DNA from: Natronomonas gomsonensis
GTDB taxonomy: Archaea > Halobacteriota > Halobacteria > Halobacteriales > Haloarculaceae
Direction of reading: 5' to 3'
Length of the DNA stretch: 64,000 nt
Assembly (NCBI RefSeq): GCF_013391635.1
Contig: NZ_JACAWU010000001.1
Coordinates: 434,001-498,000, forward strand
In this document: piece after piece, positions 1 to 9,815 of the stretch
Layout: the number at the start of each line of letters is the position of its first letter
Position numbering within the stretch: position 1 is the first letter of the stretch
Program-made: the position numbers and the translations under genes
Notes under the pieces: generated by a model
What the model saw: the letters and a program-made list of their open reading frames with translations, nothing else
What the model was told of the DNA's origin: nothing
The model's database searches: none

Positions 1-1230
1 GAAATCGTAGCGACACCCGCCGGTATCGCACGGTACAAAGAGACCTTCACCGGGTATCCCGACCTCAACGTCGATAAGAAAGAGAAGACGGTCGGGTTGC
101 GGGTTGACGACTCAGTCCTCGAATTATCAGCTCCACTCCCGGATGACCCGCAGGAAGTCGCTGACGCGCTCGACCTGATCGAGCAGTACGTCGAAACGGT
201 CGGGGAGTTCGGCGAAACGCGAACGACGAAGGAAACGCGGGCGCACTTCTATGAGGGTGTCATCTACTTCTGCTGGGCTCCGTTCGCTAACTACTGCGCC
301 CATCACTACGCCGAATACGAATCTGCGGAACTGGACAAGGACCTGCCGTTCCTGTTCCTTCACGGCGACAATGACAGCGGGAAGGGAATGTTCCTGCGGT
401 TCGGAGCGCGGCTCATCTCGAACGGGTACGTGCAGGAGGTCACGACCGGTGACGATTTCGTCAAAAACAACATCGAGCGTGCTCGTGCGTCGGACACTGT
501 TTTCCCGTACATCGTTGACGACGTGGCGAAGTCGAAGATCGACCGGGACATCATCAAGTCGTATTGGGAGGGGAAGTGGGATGGCTCCATCCAGATGCCG
601 ACGTTCATCTTCTCCTCGAACGACTCGACGAAACCCAAATCTGAACTCCGGACCCGCATGAAGACGCTGGATTTCAACGTCAACTTCTCCGAACTGGAGA
701 AGGACGAACGGGAAGCCGCCGCGCAGATCGCGGGTCAGGCGGACAGCTGTAACTTGTTCCCGTGGTTCGCTCACCTGTTCCTGCAGCGGGATATCTCGCT
801 GCCAGACCAGTCGGATCGGCTCGCGGATGCTCGGGACGTGTTCGCGGAGCTGTACGCGTATGCTGAGAAGGAACCACCGGGGTACGTGCCGCTGGAGAAA
901 CCCGCCGAGCAGGAACACGACCCAGGACGACGGAAGTGGATCAGTGCGCTATCCGACGGGCTGTGTGAACTCGATTTCAAGGACGACGGGCGGATTGTCG
1001 CCGATTTCTCCGCAAATCTGGATCAGCAGCAGTGCTGGGAGTTTCAGAAGGCCACGCCAGCCCACATCCGGGCCAATATTTACGGGCCGGCAGTCCAGTT
1101 TGAAAGCGCAAACAGGTTCCAGAATTGGATAGATGAGCCCCATGTCATCGAAGATGCACGACGCGACACTGAAACAGCGGCTAACAACACCGGTGTTCTG
1201 TCTCGGGTCACGCGGCTCGTCCGAGGGTAA
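1..1230 (+). CDS. Truncated P-loop ATPase, SF3/D5-like replicative helicase (5' end outside window)
   Basis: The reading frame is open to the first base, so the N-terminus lies upstream of the window. A Walker A motif (GDNDSGKG) is encoded at about 364-387, an acidic Walker B-like stretch (PYIVDDV) near 508-528, and a sensor-like FIFSSND near 607. That spacing fits SF3/D5-type helicase ATPases that work with primases in archaeal viruses and plasmids. The C-terminal 150 residues are not recognised. The stop is 5 nt before the next gene, so it probably heads the operon with the helicase-nuclease trio. A replication function is inference; a defence ATPase is the alternative. Confidence 0.6.
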   Translation, partial: EIVATPAGIARYKETFTGYPDLNVDKKEKTVGLRVDDSVLELSAPLPDDPQEVADALDLIEQYVETVGEFGETRTTKETRAHFYEGVIYFCWAPFANYCAHHYAEYESAELDKDLPFLFLHGDNDSGKGMFLRFGARLISNGYVQEVTTGDDFVKNNIERARASDTVFPYIVDDVAKSKIDRDIIKSYWEGKWDGSIQMPTFIFSSNDSTKPKSELRTRMKTLDFNVNFSELEKDEREAAAQIAGQADSCNLFPWFAHLFLQRDISLPDQSDRLADARDVFAELYAYAEKEPPGYVPLEKPAEQEHDPGRRKWISALSDGLCELDFKDDGRIVADFSANLDQQQCWEFQKATPAHIRANIYGPAVQFESANRFQNWIDEPHVIEDARRDTETAANNTGVLSRVTRLVRG

Positions 1231-1235
1231 CAGCC

Positions 1236-3296
1236 ATGTCTGACCACGCATCTCACCGGCGATTCGACGGGACGTTAGTCACGGTACCGTTCGGGGGCGA
1301 AAACGTCGAACGAACAGCGCGGGACGAATACCGGACGCTCCTCGACGAGCGCGATTCTGAGGATGTGCTCGTCGTCACGGGTGCGCCGACGAGTACGGAC
1401 ACGTTCCGGGAGGCCTTGGGTACGGAGTTGCCTGGTGCGGCGACGCCGTACGTGACGTCGCTCGTGGTGCACGCGACCGACGTCCTCAACCAGACCGACG
1501 ACCGCGTCATTCTCTCTGACGCGCTACGGCGAGAGCTCCTTCACCGATTCCTCGCAGACTACGAGTGGGAAACGGAGTACCTCCAGCGGGCGTCTGATCA
1601 GCCGTCGTTCATCAAGGACGTGGACGCCGTGATGGGTACGCTCTCCTGGCAGACGATTACGCCCGAGGAAACCCCGGAACTCCGCGACATCACGGCTGCG
1701 CTCGACGCATTCCACGAGTGGTTGGCCGAGCACGGCCATATGGAACGCGGGCAACTCATCTCGGAAGCGCTCGATGTCCTTTCAGGGGATGCCCGCGATG
1801 ATGTCGTCGATTTCGAGGCGGTGCTCGCAGTCGAGTTTGAGGAGTTCTTCCCACTTGACCGCGCGTATCTCGACGCGCTCGCGGGCGACTGCGACCTCGT
1901 CTGTATCGCCGAAGAGAACGCGAGTGTGCGCCGTACGTGGGTCGAGTCTGGGCCAGTCACCGACTATGTCTCGTTCAGCGGGTCTCGTCGCGGGGCATCG
2001 GAGGCACCGTCGACGCGACCGGCTGCCACAGCAGCGTATTTCGCCGAAGAAACGGTTCCGGTAGACCCGGAAGCAGGGTCGGTCTCGATCCTCGCTACAG
2101 ACTCCAGTGACGAGCAACTCGCCAAGGTTGCCAACGAGATCGAAGAACTCGTTGCGCAGCCAAACTGGAATTACGACGACATCGCTGTTGCTACAAAGCA
2201 AAGTGGGAGTACTGTTACGGACACCATCGAAGTGCTCGAACGAACCGGAATTCCGGCGGAATCGACGACCGTCACTGGGTTCGGTGACGACCCCGCGATC
2301 CGAGAACTCCTCGCTGTCGTGAGACATCTTGCCGCAGATGAGGAGGATGAGGTACCCGACCGTGGCCCGGAACTCGATACAGAGCGCTTAGACCGCGTCA
2401 GCGATATTGACAGCCTCGAAGATGCGGTCCGCTGGTGGGCAACAGACTCGGGATTGAAAGAGCGAATTGCAGAGCGCTCGACTCCGTTAGATGCACGGGC
2501 GCAGTTCGGGAACGTCCGGCGGACATTCCAGATGGCTGAGTTCCTCGAAGAGACCGAGTTCGTGGATGCGACGTGGGAGTCCTTCGAAGAGATGCTCGAA
2601 CGCGCCCACGAGTACGCACCACAACAAAACCAGACGAGCGCGACGGATCTCAACGGCGGTGTCCGCGTCGATCACTTACAAGCGATCAAGAACGAGTCCT
2701 TCCGCGCGGTCTTTCTCGTGAATCTCGTCGACGGCGAGTACCCGGGTGACCCGTTCCTGACAGGGTTGTTCCCGACCGAGCGGGTCGCATCGATGCCGGA
2801 CTACCCTGGTGTAACGGAACTCGACGCGCCGGACGTGGATGCGACGTTCCCGACGACGTCCACGGCGTCGAGTCGGCCGTTCGCGCGGTATCACACGGAA
2901 CACGCGCGGCGACGCCTGGCGGTTGGGGCTGGTGCTGCGGACGAGCACCTGTACTGTTGTCTCTACGAGTACGAGGACACCGCGCTCGAAGAGCGTGCGC
3001 AGGCGTCACGGTTCCTCACAGAGGCGTACGAGCGCCTGTCGTGGGTCACCGAAGCTGACGACCCACACATCACGAGCGAGCAAGCAGCGGAGGACTTCCT
3101 GTTGTCGCGCGTCGACGACGCCCTCGCGGAGGTGCGCCGCGCCAACAGCCGGGACGTGACGGTGTCGCTCGACGACCTGGAAGCGGAACTCGGGGAGGTT
3201 CAGGATCTACTCGATAAGAGCGGGGCGCGGGGCGAGGAACTCCGGAAGGCGTTGCGTGCGCGTGTCGAGTTCGCTAACGGGGAGGTGCGACGATGA
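1236..3296 (+). CDS. AddB-like inactivated helicase subunit
   Basis: 686 residues. The arrangement resembles the AddB/RexB helicase-like subunit of double-strand-break resection nucleases. The N-terminus has a glycine-poor remnant of a P-loop (VVTGAPTSTDTF) and no GKT. Around residues 480-520 there is a UvrD-type late motif (FRAVFLVNLVDGEYPGDPF), followed by an ARRRLAVGAG segment where motif VI would be. It therefore looks like a helicase fold without ATPase function. The stop overlaps the next start by 4 nt (ATGA), implying translational coupling with the nuclease gene. In bacterial AddB the nuclease domain is fused; here it is a separate protein. The family call rests on motifs and context only. 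Confidence 0.6.
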   Translation: MSDHASHRRFDGTLVTVPFGGENVERTARDEYRTLLDERDSEDVLVVTGAPTSTDTFREALGTELPGAATPYVTSLVVHATDVLNQTDDRVILSDALRRELLHRFLADYEWETEYLQRASDQPSFIKDVDAVMGTLSWQTITPEETPELRDITAALDAFHEWLAEHGHMERGQLISEALDVLSGDARDDVVDFEAVLAVEFEEFFPLDRAYLDALAGDCDLVCIAEENASVRRTWVESGPVTDYVSFSGSRRGASEAPSTRPAATAAYFAEETVPVDPEAGSVSILATDSSDEQLAKVANEIEELVAQPNWNYDDIAVATKQSGSTVTDTIEVLERTGIPAESTTVTGFGDDPAIRELLAVVRHLAADEEDEVPDRGPELDTERLDRVSDIDSLEDAVRWWATDSGLKERIAERSTPLDARAQFGNVRRTFQMAEFLEETEFVDATWESFEEMLERAHEYAPQQNQTSATDLNGGVRVDHLQAIKNESFRAVFLVNLVDGEYPGDPFLTGLFPTERVASMPDYPGVTELDAPDVDATFPTTSTASSRPFARYHTEHARRRLAVGAGAADEHLYCCLYEYEDTALEERAQASRFLTEAYERLSWVTEADDPHITSEQAAEDFLLSRVDDALAEVRRANSRDVTVSLDDLEAELGEVQDLLDKSGARGEELRKALRARVEFANGEVRR

Positions 3297-4198
3297 GCCA
3301 GAAGTCGCTCTCACCGTCGCGGCTAGCGAACTACGCGACGTGCCCGCGATTGTACGATTACCGGTACGTACAGGACGTGAACGCGCCAGACAGGACTGAA
3401 CTCTACCTCAATCAGGGAACGATTTACCACGAGACTATCGAAGACACGTGTGATGAGACCGACCGCGACGACCCACCAGCGGTGATTCACGACCGGGCGA
3501 TGCAGATTTTCGATGCGAAGTGGGACGAACACAGCAGCGCGGACGACTACGAATCACGAGCACATCGGGAGTATCAGCGCGCAGAGAATCTGGCTGCCAT
3601 CGAGTCGTTCTTCGATCCTGACGGCGGGGTCGGCATCGAGCACGCCCGTCGCTCAATCACAACCGAGTGCTGGGTAGAATGTGAAGTAGATGGTCGAGGG
3701 CTTCACGGGAAAGCAGACAACGTCATCCGGACGGACGAGGGGCTCCACATCGTCGATTACAAGCGGAAAACACACGGGATGCTCTCTGACGGGACAGCCG
3801 AGTACCTTGGCGACCACCTCGACGGGGAGGCGCACGAGCCGAAGCGTGTGCGGAACGCGTTCCAGACGGCGACGTACATCGAGGGCGTGAAGAACGAACC
3901 GTTCTACGAGGACGGGATGGAGGTCAGGTTCAGTTTCTACGGCCTCCTCAACAAAACGTCGTTCGAGAGCACAGCGTCTGGATATGACGTGTCTGCGCGT
4001 GGATGGCCGCGGGAAACGACGGAGATCTACGAAGCCCACTACGAGACGATTTGGAGGCTCATTCGTGCCGCCCACGACGGAATCACGAACGGAGCCCACG
4101 AGCCAGAACCGTTCAATCTCCTCAACGAGGAGGCGTGCCCGGACTGTGACTATCGAGAGATGTGTGCGGATCGCCTGTCGACGGAGGTGCGGCGATGA
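3293..4198 (+). CDS. PD-(D/E)XK nuclease with Cas4/AddB-type Fe-S cysteines
   Basis: 301 residues. It opens with SPSRLANYATCPRLYDY, the usual entry helix of RecB/AddB/Cas4 nucleases carrying the first cluster cysteine. Next come a histidine helix (GTIYHETIED, about residues 42-51) and the catalytic strand HIVDYKRK (about 152-159). The C-terminal ACPDCDYREMC supplies three more cysteines, so a 4Fe-4S cluster is likely. The start overlaps the previous stop and the stop overlaps the next start (both ATGA), so the three proteins are probably made together and form one complex. It likely acts as the nuclease half of a split AddB. Confidence 0.8.
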   Translation: MSQKSLSPSRLANYATCPRLYDYRYVQDVNAPDRTELYLNQGTIYHETIEDTCDETDRDDPPAVIHDRAMQIFDAKWDEHSSADDYESRAHREYQRAENLAAIESFFDPDGGVGIEHARRSITTECWVECEVDGRGLHGKADNVIRTDEGLHIVDYKRKTHGMLSDGTAEYLGDHLDGEAHEPKRVRNAFQTATYIEGVKNEPFYEDGMEVRFSFYGLLNKTSFESTASGYDVSARGWPRETTEIYEAHYETIWRLIRAAHDGITNGAHEPEPFNLLNEEACPDCDYREMCADRLSTEVRR

Positions 4199-7100
4199 GC
4201 GACGACGGTGATGACTACCCGTCGTGGTACCCGGTCCCGGAAGAGGATGTATCCCCGGAACCCCAGCAAGAGACGATCATCGATTCCGACGCGTACCCGA
4301 TGCGTGTGCTCGCCGGTGCGGGGACGGGGAAGACGTTCACGATGGTGCGGAAGATCGAGCACCTCATCGATGAGGAGGACGTGTCCCCGGACCGAATTCT
4401 CGCGTTAACGTTCACGAACAATGCCGCGGACTCGATGCGGGAGAAGCTCAACGCGAAGCTCGGGACAGCGGGATACGACATCGACGCGTACACGTACCAC
4501 TCGATCTGTAACGAGATACTCACCGACTACGCGTACGAAGCCGGGATCGATCCGGACTTCGAGGTCGCCACGGACGCCGAGAAGTACGCCATCGTGCTGG
4601 ACGTCCTGGACGACATCAAGTACCGGTCTGTGAAACCCAACGTATACGGGAGCGATGGGTACGCGTCAGGGGCCGCGTCGAAGCTGCTCAACTTCATCGG
4701 AGCGATGAAGCGCAGCGGCATCACGCCCGACGACATCGACGCCTTCCTCGGGCCTGCTGACCGCGTCTACGAACTCGCTGACCTCTCGGAGCGCGTTGAG
4801 GCTATTGCCAGCGACCATCTAGGTGGCCGGTCCGTGTCGAGCGTACTGGACTCGCTCCCAGACGCGCGTGCCGACCTCGTCGCTGAACGCGACGCGCTCG
4901 GGACGGACGGTATCGAAGCCAGCGCACGCGACTTCCTCGACCGCCTCGTGGATCTTTGCGACGAGCTGGAAACGGCGTTCGAAGCTCACGAGGCAAGTGG
5001 CCAGGAGTTGCCGGACAACGCGTACAAGCTCCCGAAATACCTGCTCGGAGGGTACGCGAGCGGTGCGCCGACAGGCATCCCAGATGATCTGGACCTCGAA
5101 CTCACAGATCATCTCGACTCGTTCCTCTCGGACTGTCTCACGGCCCGTGACCTGACTGCGGGGTACGCAGCGTACGAGCGTGAACTCGACGAACGGAACC
5201 TCATCGACTTCGACGGTCTTGTCGTGGAGACGGCCGCACTGATGGCTTCGCCGGTCGGCGAGGAAATCGCCGACCGGTGGGACTACGTGTTCTGTGACGA
5301 GTTCCAGGACACCGACCGCCTCCAGTTCGACCTCGTCACGTCACTCGTTACCGACGACAACCTGTTCGTCGTCGGTGACGATGATCAAGCGATTTACGAG
5401 TGGCGCGGCGCACACGTCGCCAACATCACTGACGAACTCGACCGCGTATTCGCGGCACTCACCGACGAACCACTAGAGGAGAACTTCCGCTCCCGACAGC
5501 CAATCCTCGACTTGGCGAACGAGGCGATTCAGAAGCTCGATCACCGGCAACGACACAAGACACTGAAACGCGTCGACGAACCCGCATACGACGGCGACAC
5601 CGTCGCAACCGTCGAATTACCGGACGAAGACGGCGATGACGGCGCGACCCAACTTCGCACCGTCGTCCAGAATTTGCTGAGCGGGGCAGCAGGGAACCTC
5701 GATAAGGCGTACGACCCAGGTGACATCGCGTTACTCGTCCGGAAGAACGACCACGCGACGCCCGTCATTGAGGAATTCGAGGACGCCGGCATCCCGTACC
5801 AGGTTGCTGGCGATCTGGCGACGGAATCCGTCGGCGTCGGAACCGTGACCGCCTACCTGAAAGCGCTCGCACGGCCCGAAGACGAGGTGAGCTGGAATCG
5901 CGTCCTCCTGATGCGATACCGGCTCTGCGATGCGGATCTCCGTACCCTCAACGCGGGCGAAGAGCCTCTCGTGGACACGCTCCGCGAGACGTCACTCGAA
6001 GAGTTTGAGGAGCCCGACCGCGTCGCAGAGGCCCGCGAGCACGTCACGGAGCTCCTCGATATCCGGGATTCGGCGTCGCTCAGCCACCTGTACCGCGAAC
6101 TCACGGACATCACAGACATCGAGTGGTACCTCAGCGAGCAGGAGCGCCGCGATCTCGCGCAACTCGAAGACGTCATAGAACAGTACGGGGACAGTGCCGT
6201 CCAACCACCGCTCACTCCAGAATTCATCGACTCACTCGAACACTACGACTCCCTGTTCGACGAGAGTGGCTCGACACCCACGAGTCAGCCGGACGTCGCC
6301 GACGACGCGGTCAACGTAATGACCATCCACAAGAGCAAGGGCCTGGACTTCCCGGTCGTCCTCATCCCGCAAGTCACAGCCGACGAGTGGGCACCGAGCT
6401 CACGCACCTACGACGCGCTCGAAACCAGCCTCTCGGATGGCGCAGAGACAGCGTTCGCCGAGGACTTCGTCGAGCGGGATGCACGTGAAACCCGTCGCGT
6501 GTTCCACGTCGGGATTACGCGTGCCGAAGACATCCTCGTCCTACAGGGTGGCAGCGAAGAAGACGACGATGCTTCGGACATACACCCGGTTTCAGAGGCC
6601 GTTGACGGGATTCTACCCCCCAGGATCCCGTGGCAGCCAGAGCGCGGGAAACTCCTGCTCTGGACCGACGTCGAGGAGTGTCTTCCGGAGGACGCGGTAG
6701 ACTGGACTGACACGCTGGCAAGCGAGACCGTCGGGCACGTCGGTGGGGCCGTCAATCACGATGGAGAAGAACTCACAGTCGTGGCAGCGCGCGATCGCGT
6801 GATAGACCTCGCAACAGCCACCCTCAACGGAGAGCTCTCACCGAGAGCCGAGCGGGAGACCCTCCAGGTTACGTCGTTGACCGGCCCGTCGACACCGTCG
6901 CCGTCGCTCTCGCACAGCTACACGTCATTGGCTGCCTACGAAGAATGCCCGCGGAGCCACTACCTCGACTACGTGGTCAACGCATTCGCCGACTATCAAG
7001 AGACGGTATCCACGAGCGATGCCGGGGACGGTGTATCGCAACGTGAGATCGGATTGCTGTTCCACGACACCGCAGAGCAAGCCGCGAATCAAGATGTGAA

Positions 7101-7656
7101 ACGGCGTGAGGACTGGTACGAAATCTGTGAGCGCCTCGCCAGTCAGAACCGAGCCGAGGACGCGTTCCCGGCGGCGAAACAGTGTATCGACCGGTACTTC
7201 GAGTTAGACCTCCCCAGGTACGAGATCGTCGATGCGGAGCGAGAGTTCGAACTCGACATCGACGGGCACGAACTCGTCGGCTACATCGACGCCGTCTACC
7301 GAACCCCAGACGACGAGCTCCTCGTCATCGACTACAAGGCCACCGAACGTCACCGCGACGTGGAGGACGATAAGCAACTCCCGATCTACCTGTTAGCGTG
7401 TGGTGACCTGTACGATGAGCCCGTCGCCCGGGCGGGATACGCCTATGTCGGTGAGATTGGGCCGAAGATCGAATCTCGAACGTTCAACGATGGCGACCTA
7501 GAAGCAGTCAGAGATGACGTGACAGAGTCAATGAACCGCATTGCTGAGTTCTCGTACAGCCGGTACACGGCTGGCGAGCACTGCCAGTGGTGCCAACACA
7601 ACCAACTGACCTGCGCACCAGACTCGTTCACGGTCGGTCCTGGGTTTGAAGAGTAA
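4195..7656 (+). CDS. UvrD/AddA-like helicase with C-terminal PD-(D/E)XK nuclease
   Basis: 1153 residues. SF1A helicase motifs appear in order: Walker A (AGAGTGKTF, about residues 40-48), motif II (DEFQDTD, near 368), motif III (GDDDQAIYEWRG, near 395), NFRS, TIHKSKGLDFP (near 711) and HVGITRAED (near 770). The last 250 residues are a RecB-type nuclease: YEECPRSHYL, FHDTAEQ, ELDIDG..GYIDAVY, LLVIDYKATE (near 1042) and a terminal CQWCQHNQLTC cluster motif. This is the AddA domain plan, with extra Fe-S cysteines more typical of AddB. I chose the ATG that overlaps the preceding stop, not the in-frame codon 33 nt upstream. Likely role: end resection, recombination or degradation of foreign DNA. 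Confidence 0.88.
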   Translation: MSDDGDDYPSWYPVPEEDVSPEPQQETIIDSDAYPMRVLAGAGTGKTFTMVRKIEHLIDEEDVSPDRILALTFTNNAADSMREKLNAKLGTAGYDIDAYTYHSICNEILTDYAYEAGIDPDFEVATDAEKYAIVLDVLDDIKYRSVKPNVYGSDGYASGAASKLLNFIGAMKRSGITPDDIDAFLGPADRVYELADLSERVEAIASDHLGGRSVSSVLDSLPDARADLVAERDALGTDGIEASARDFLDRLVDLCDELETAFEAHEASGQELPDNAYKLPKYLLGGYASGAPTGIPDDLDLELTDHLDSFLSDCLTARDLTAGYAAYERELDERNLIDFDGLVVETAALMASPVGEEIADRWDYVFCDEFQDTDRLQFDLVTSLVTDDNLFVVGDDDQAIYEWRGAHVANITDELDRVFAALTDEPLEENFRSRQPILDLANEAIQKLDHRQRHKTLKRVDEPAYDGDTVATVELPDEDGDDGATQLRTVVQNLLSGAAGNLDKAYDPGDIALLVRKNDHATPVIEEFEDAGIPYQVAGDLATESVGVGTVTAYLKALARPEDEVSWNRVLLMRYRLCDADLRTLNAGEEPLVDTLRETSLEEFEEPDRVAEAREHVTELLDIRDSASLSHLYRELTDITDIEWYLSEQERRDLAQLEDVIEQYGDSAVQPPLTPEFIDSLEHYDSLFDESGSTPTSQPDVADDAVNVMTIHKSKGLDFPVVLIPQVTADEWAPSSRTYDALETSLSDGAETAFAEDFVERDARETRRVFHVGITRAEDILVLQGGSEEDDDASDIHPVSEAVDGILPPRIPWQPERGKLLLWTDVEECLPEDAVDWTDTLASETVGHVGGAVNHDGEELTVVAARDRVIDLATATLNGELSPRAERETLQVTSLTGPSTPSPSLSHSYTSLAAYEECPRSHYLDYVVNAFADYQETVSTSDAGDGVSQREIGLLFHDTAEQAANQDVKRREDWYEICERLASQNRAEDAFPAAKQCIDRYFELDLPRYEIVDAEREFELDIDGHELVGYIDAVYRTPDDELLVIDYKATERHRDVEDDKQLPIYLLACGDLYDEPVARAGYAYVGEIGPKIESRTFNDGDLEAVRDDVTESMNRIAEFSYSRYTAGEHCQWCQHNQLTCAPDSFTVGPGFEE

Positions 7657-7721
7657 GCTAAGATAGCCTACCGACCGAAGCAACGTATTTACGACATAAA
7701 TGAAACAATTCGAGTAACCCA

Positions 7722-9086
7722 ATGCCCGTCTTGGATGAGCTCTCCGGGTTCGAGTTCGAGGACGTAATGGAAGATGTTTTCCGGAATCTTGGCTACGAGA
7801 ACGTTCGACAAGCAGAACGGACGGCTGACGAAGGGCGCGACATCCTCATGGAAGAAGTCGTGGACGGGACTCGGAGAGGCATTGTCGTCGAGTGTAAACA
7901 CACGGGGACAGTCGGGCGGCCGGTGGTGCAGAAACTCCACTCGGCGATTTCGACCTTCGAGTTCGACGGGTCGAAACGTGGAATGGCGGTGACGACTGGG
8001 CGGTTCACCAATCCGGCTATCGAGTATGCCCAGCGACTCCAACGGAACGACGATCCGTATCCGATCGAACTCATTGACGGTGAAGACCTCCGTGAGATCG
8101 CCGACGAAATCGGACTCGACCTCTATAACGGCCGGATTGAAATCCTATGCGACGAGACGCTCCGGCCGTACGACCCAGCAACGTCGGTGACTACGCCCGT
8201 CACAGAGGCGTTTCAGGACATCGGAAACATCGATTCGTCGGACCTTCCCGCGCCGTATTCACGAGTGACGTTCCGTCCGGTCGTAGTTGTGACTGCGAAC
8301 ACGAACGCCGTCTTCGAGACATCGGTTGGCGTGATACACCGGATCAACGACCGGTCACAGTTCGCCATCTACGCAGAACGCGGTCAGCCCCGAACCGCAT
8401 CAGGAGAGGTATCAAATCTCGTATTGGAGAACCGCCACGCGACCATCGACCTCGATGCAGACCAGTTCGAGGAGGTGTTTGACGCGGTCGAGGAACGCCG
8501 GTTCGGCCAGACCCAGACAGCGTACAAGGAGTGGGCCGTCGAGCGACTACAAGACCACCACACGACGACCGTCTCCTATACAGGCGACAACAACGTCACC
8601 TACAACAAGACCTGCGAGCCCAACCGCTCAGACATCTCGGTGGAGTCAATCGACCCGGTGTATCTACCGCTGGTTCGGCACACGACCGACCTACAAGCAT
8701 ACTCGTATCCCTACGAGTATTTCGCGGCGGGGCCATCACGCGTGACGAGCGAAGACGGGATCCATCAGTGCGTCCACTGCGATACAGCCGGCACCGACAA
8801 CACCTATACGTTCTGTGCGAACTGCGGGAGCATCAACTGCGACTCACACATCGAAACTGAGCGACTGGAGGGGACGCCGGTCTGTACCGGATGTGCCGTA
8901 ACCGAGCGCTTTGCGTTCAAAACGAAGTACTTCTACGACGAGGCGAACCGTGACGCGTTCCGGGAAGAGTACGAGGCGATGCCGTTCTACGAGAAAGCGA
9001 TGGAAAACACGCCGCTCACTGTCGGTACAGTCGTGCTCGTCATAATCGTCCTTCTTGGAGTGCTGGCTAGCGTTGGCGGGCTCTGA
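7722..9086 (+). CDS. Mrr-like restriction endonuclease with zinc ribbon and C-terminal membrane helix
   Basis: 454 residues. The N-terminal 120 residues match the Mrr/restriction-endonuclease fold: FEFEDVMEDVFRNLGYENV, then DEGRDI (near residue 36) and VVECKH (near 56) as the D...ExK catalytic set, then a TTGRFTNPAIEYAQ helix. The middle is not recognised. Residues 350-392 hold CxxC pairs (CVHC, CANC, CTGC) typical of zinc ribbons. The last 22 residues are a hydrophobic helix (VGTVVLVIIVLLGVLASVGG). A type IV-like nuclease acting on modified or invading DNA near the membrane is inferred. The gene starts 65 nt after the helicase gene on the same strand, so a shared function is plausible. Confidence 0.75.
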   Translation: MPVLDELSGFEFEDVMEDVFRNLGYENVRQAERTADEGRDILMEEVVDGTRRGIVVECKHTGTVGRPVVQKLHSAISTFEFDGSKRGMAVTTGRFTNPAIEYAQRLQRNDDPYPIELIDGEDLREIADEIGLDLYNGRIEILCDETLRPYDPATSVTTPVTEAFQDIGNIDSSDLPAPYSRVTFRPVVVVTANTNAVFETSVGVIHRINDRSQFAIYAERGQPRTASGEVSNLVLENRHATIDLDADQFEEVFDAVEERRFGQTQTAYKEWAVERLQDHHTTTVSYTGDNNVTYNKTCEPNRSDISVESIDPVYLPLVRHTTDLQAYSYPYEYFAAGPSRVTSEDGIHQCVHCDTAGTDNTYTFCANCGSINCDSHIETERLEGTPVCTGCAVTERFAFKTKYFYDEANRDAFREEYEAMPFYEKAMENTPLTVGTVVLVIIVLLGVLASVGGL

Positions 9087-9259
9087 CGACGCCTCTAATT
9101 GGCACGTTCTGGGTGGCATAGAATAGTGCTCGTGTGTCTGTTGAAATCGGATTCTTCAGATATATTATCGTCTGAAACAACCGGTCGCTGAAGAGTGCGT
9201 ATTGAATCCCGAGCCTTCTGCCGCGATAGAGTAAAGGTACTCCCGGCTTGAGATTCGAT

Positions 9260-9601
9260 ATGGAGCAGGAATCGTTGAACGTCTATCGTGGCTGTACACC
9301 AGTGGTGGATGCTGAGTACGAGTCCGGGAGCGATGTGTCGCCCACGGAAGTCATCATCGAGGCTCTAGCAGAAGCCGCCGGGATTGATCCCATCGAACTC
9401 CCCCCACTGTACGAGTTCGTCGATCCTGACGCGCTCGATCATCTCTTCGGAGAGCACGACGGCGCAGCCCACGCGGATGCTCTCCTCAGTTTTCAGGTCG
9501 AGACTTGGAACGTGTTCGTCCGGGCCGATGGATGCATTCGAGTCTGCGATAACACCCAACCCACCGAACCGGAACCCGTCTTCGAATCCACTCCCGTCTA
9601 A
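9260..9601 (+). CDS. HalOD1 domain protein
   Basis: 113 residues from the ATG at 9260; an in-frame TTG lies 12 nt upstream. The sequence (VYRGCTPVVDAEY, then SPTEVIIEALAEAAGID, PPLYEFVDPDALDHLF, WNVFVRADGCIRVCD) matches the haloarchaeal output domain 1 pattern, a small domain thought to act in signalling. It stands alone without a receiver or kinase. A close paralogue lies at 60621-60965 on the opposite strand, sharing VYRGCTPVVDAEY and a nearly identical C-terminal half. A regulatory role is family-based; no target is visible. Confidence 0.75.
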   Translation: MEQESLNVYRGCTPVVDAEYESGSDVSPTEVIIEALAEAAGIDPIELPPLYEFVDPDALDHLFGEHDGAAHADALLSFQVETWNVFVRADGCIRVCDNTQPTEPEPVFESTPV

Positions 9602-9815
9602 TTCGACTCGCTCAGTACTCTAACTCCAACAGGACTGTTCTGCCGAGAACAGTGGTGCATACGCGCCCAATACTCAGCACTTCATTTGTATCAGTTTCTA
9701 AGGATTCCAACAGGGCCATTCTCGTCTATTTCTGTAGATATCCACCAAATGGGATGTACCGAGAGTCGGCTAAACGAGAGGGATTAGCAAGGGGGTCTGA
9801 TTGTCGAAGGGGGAG

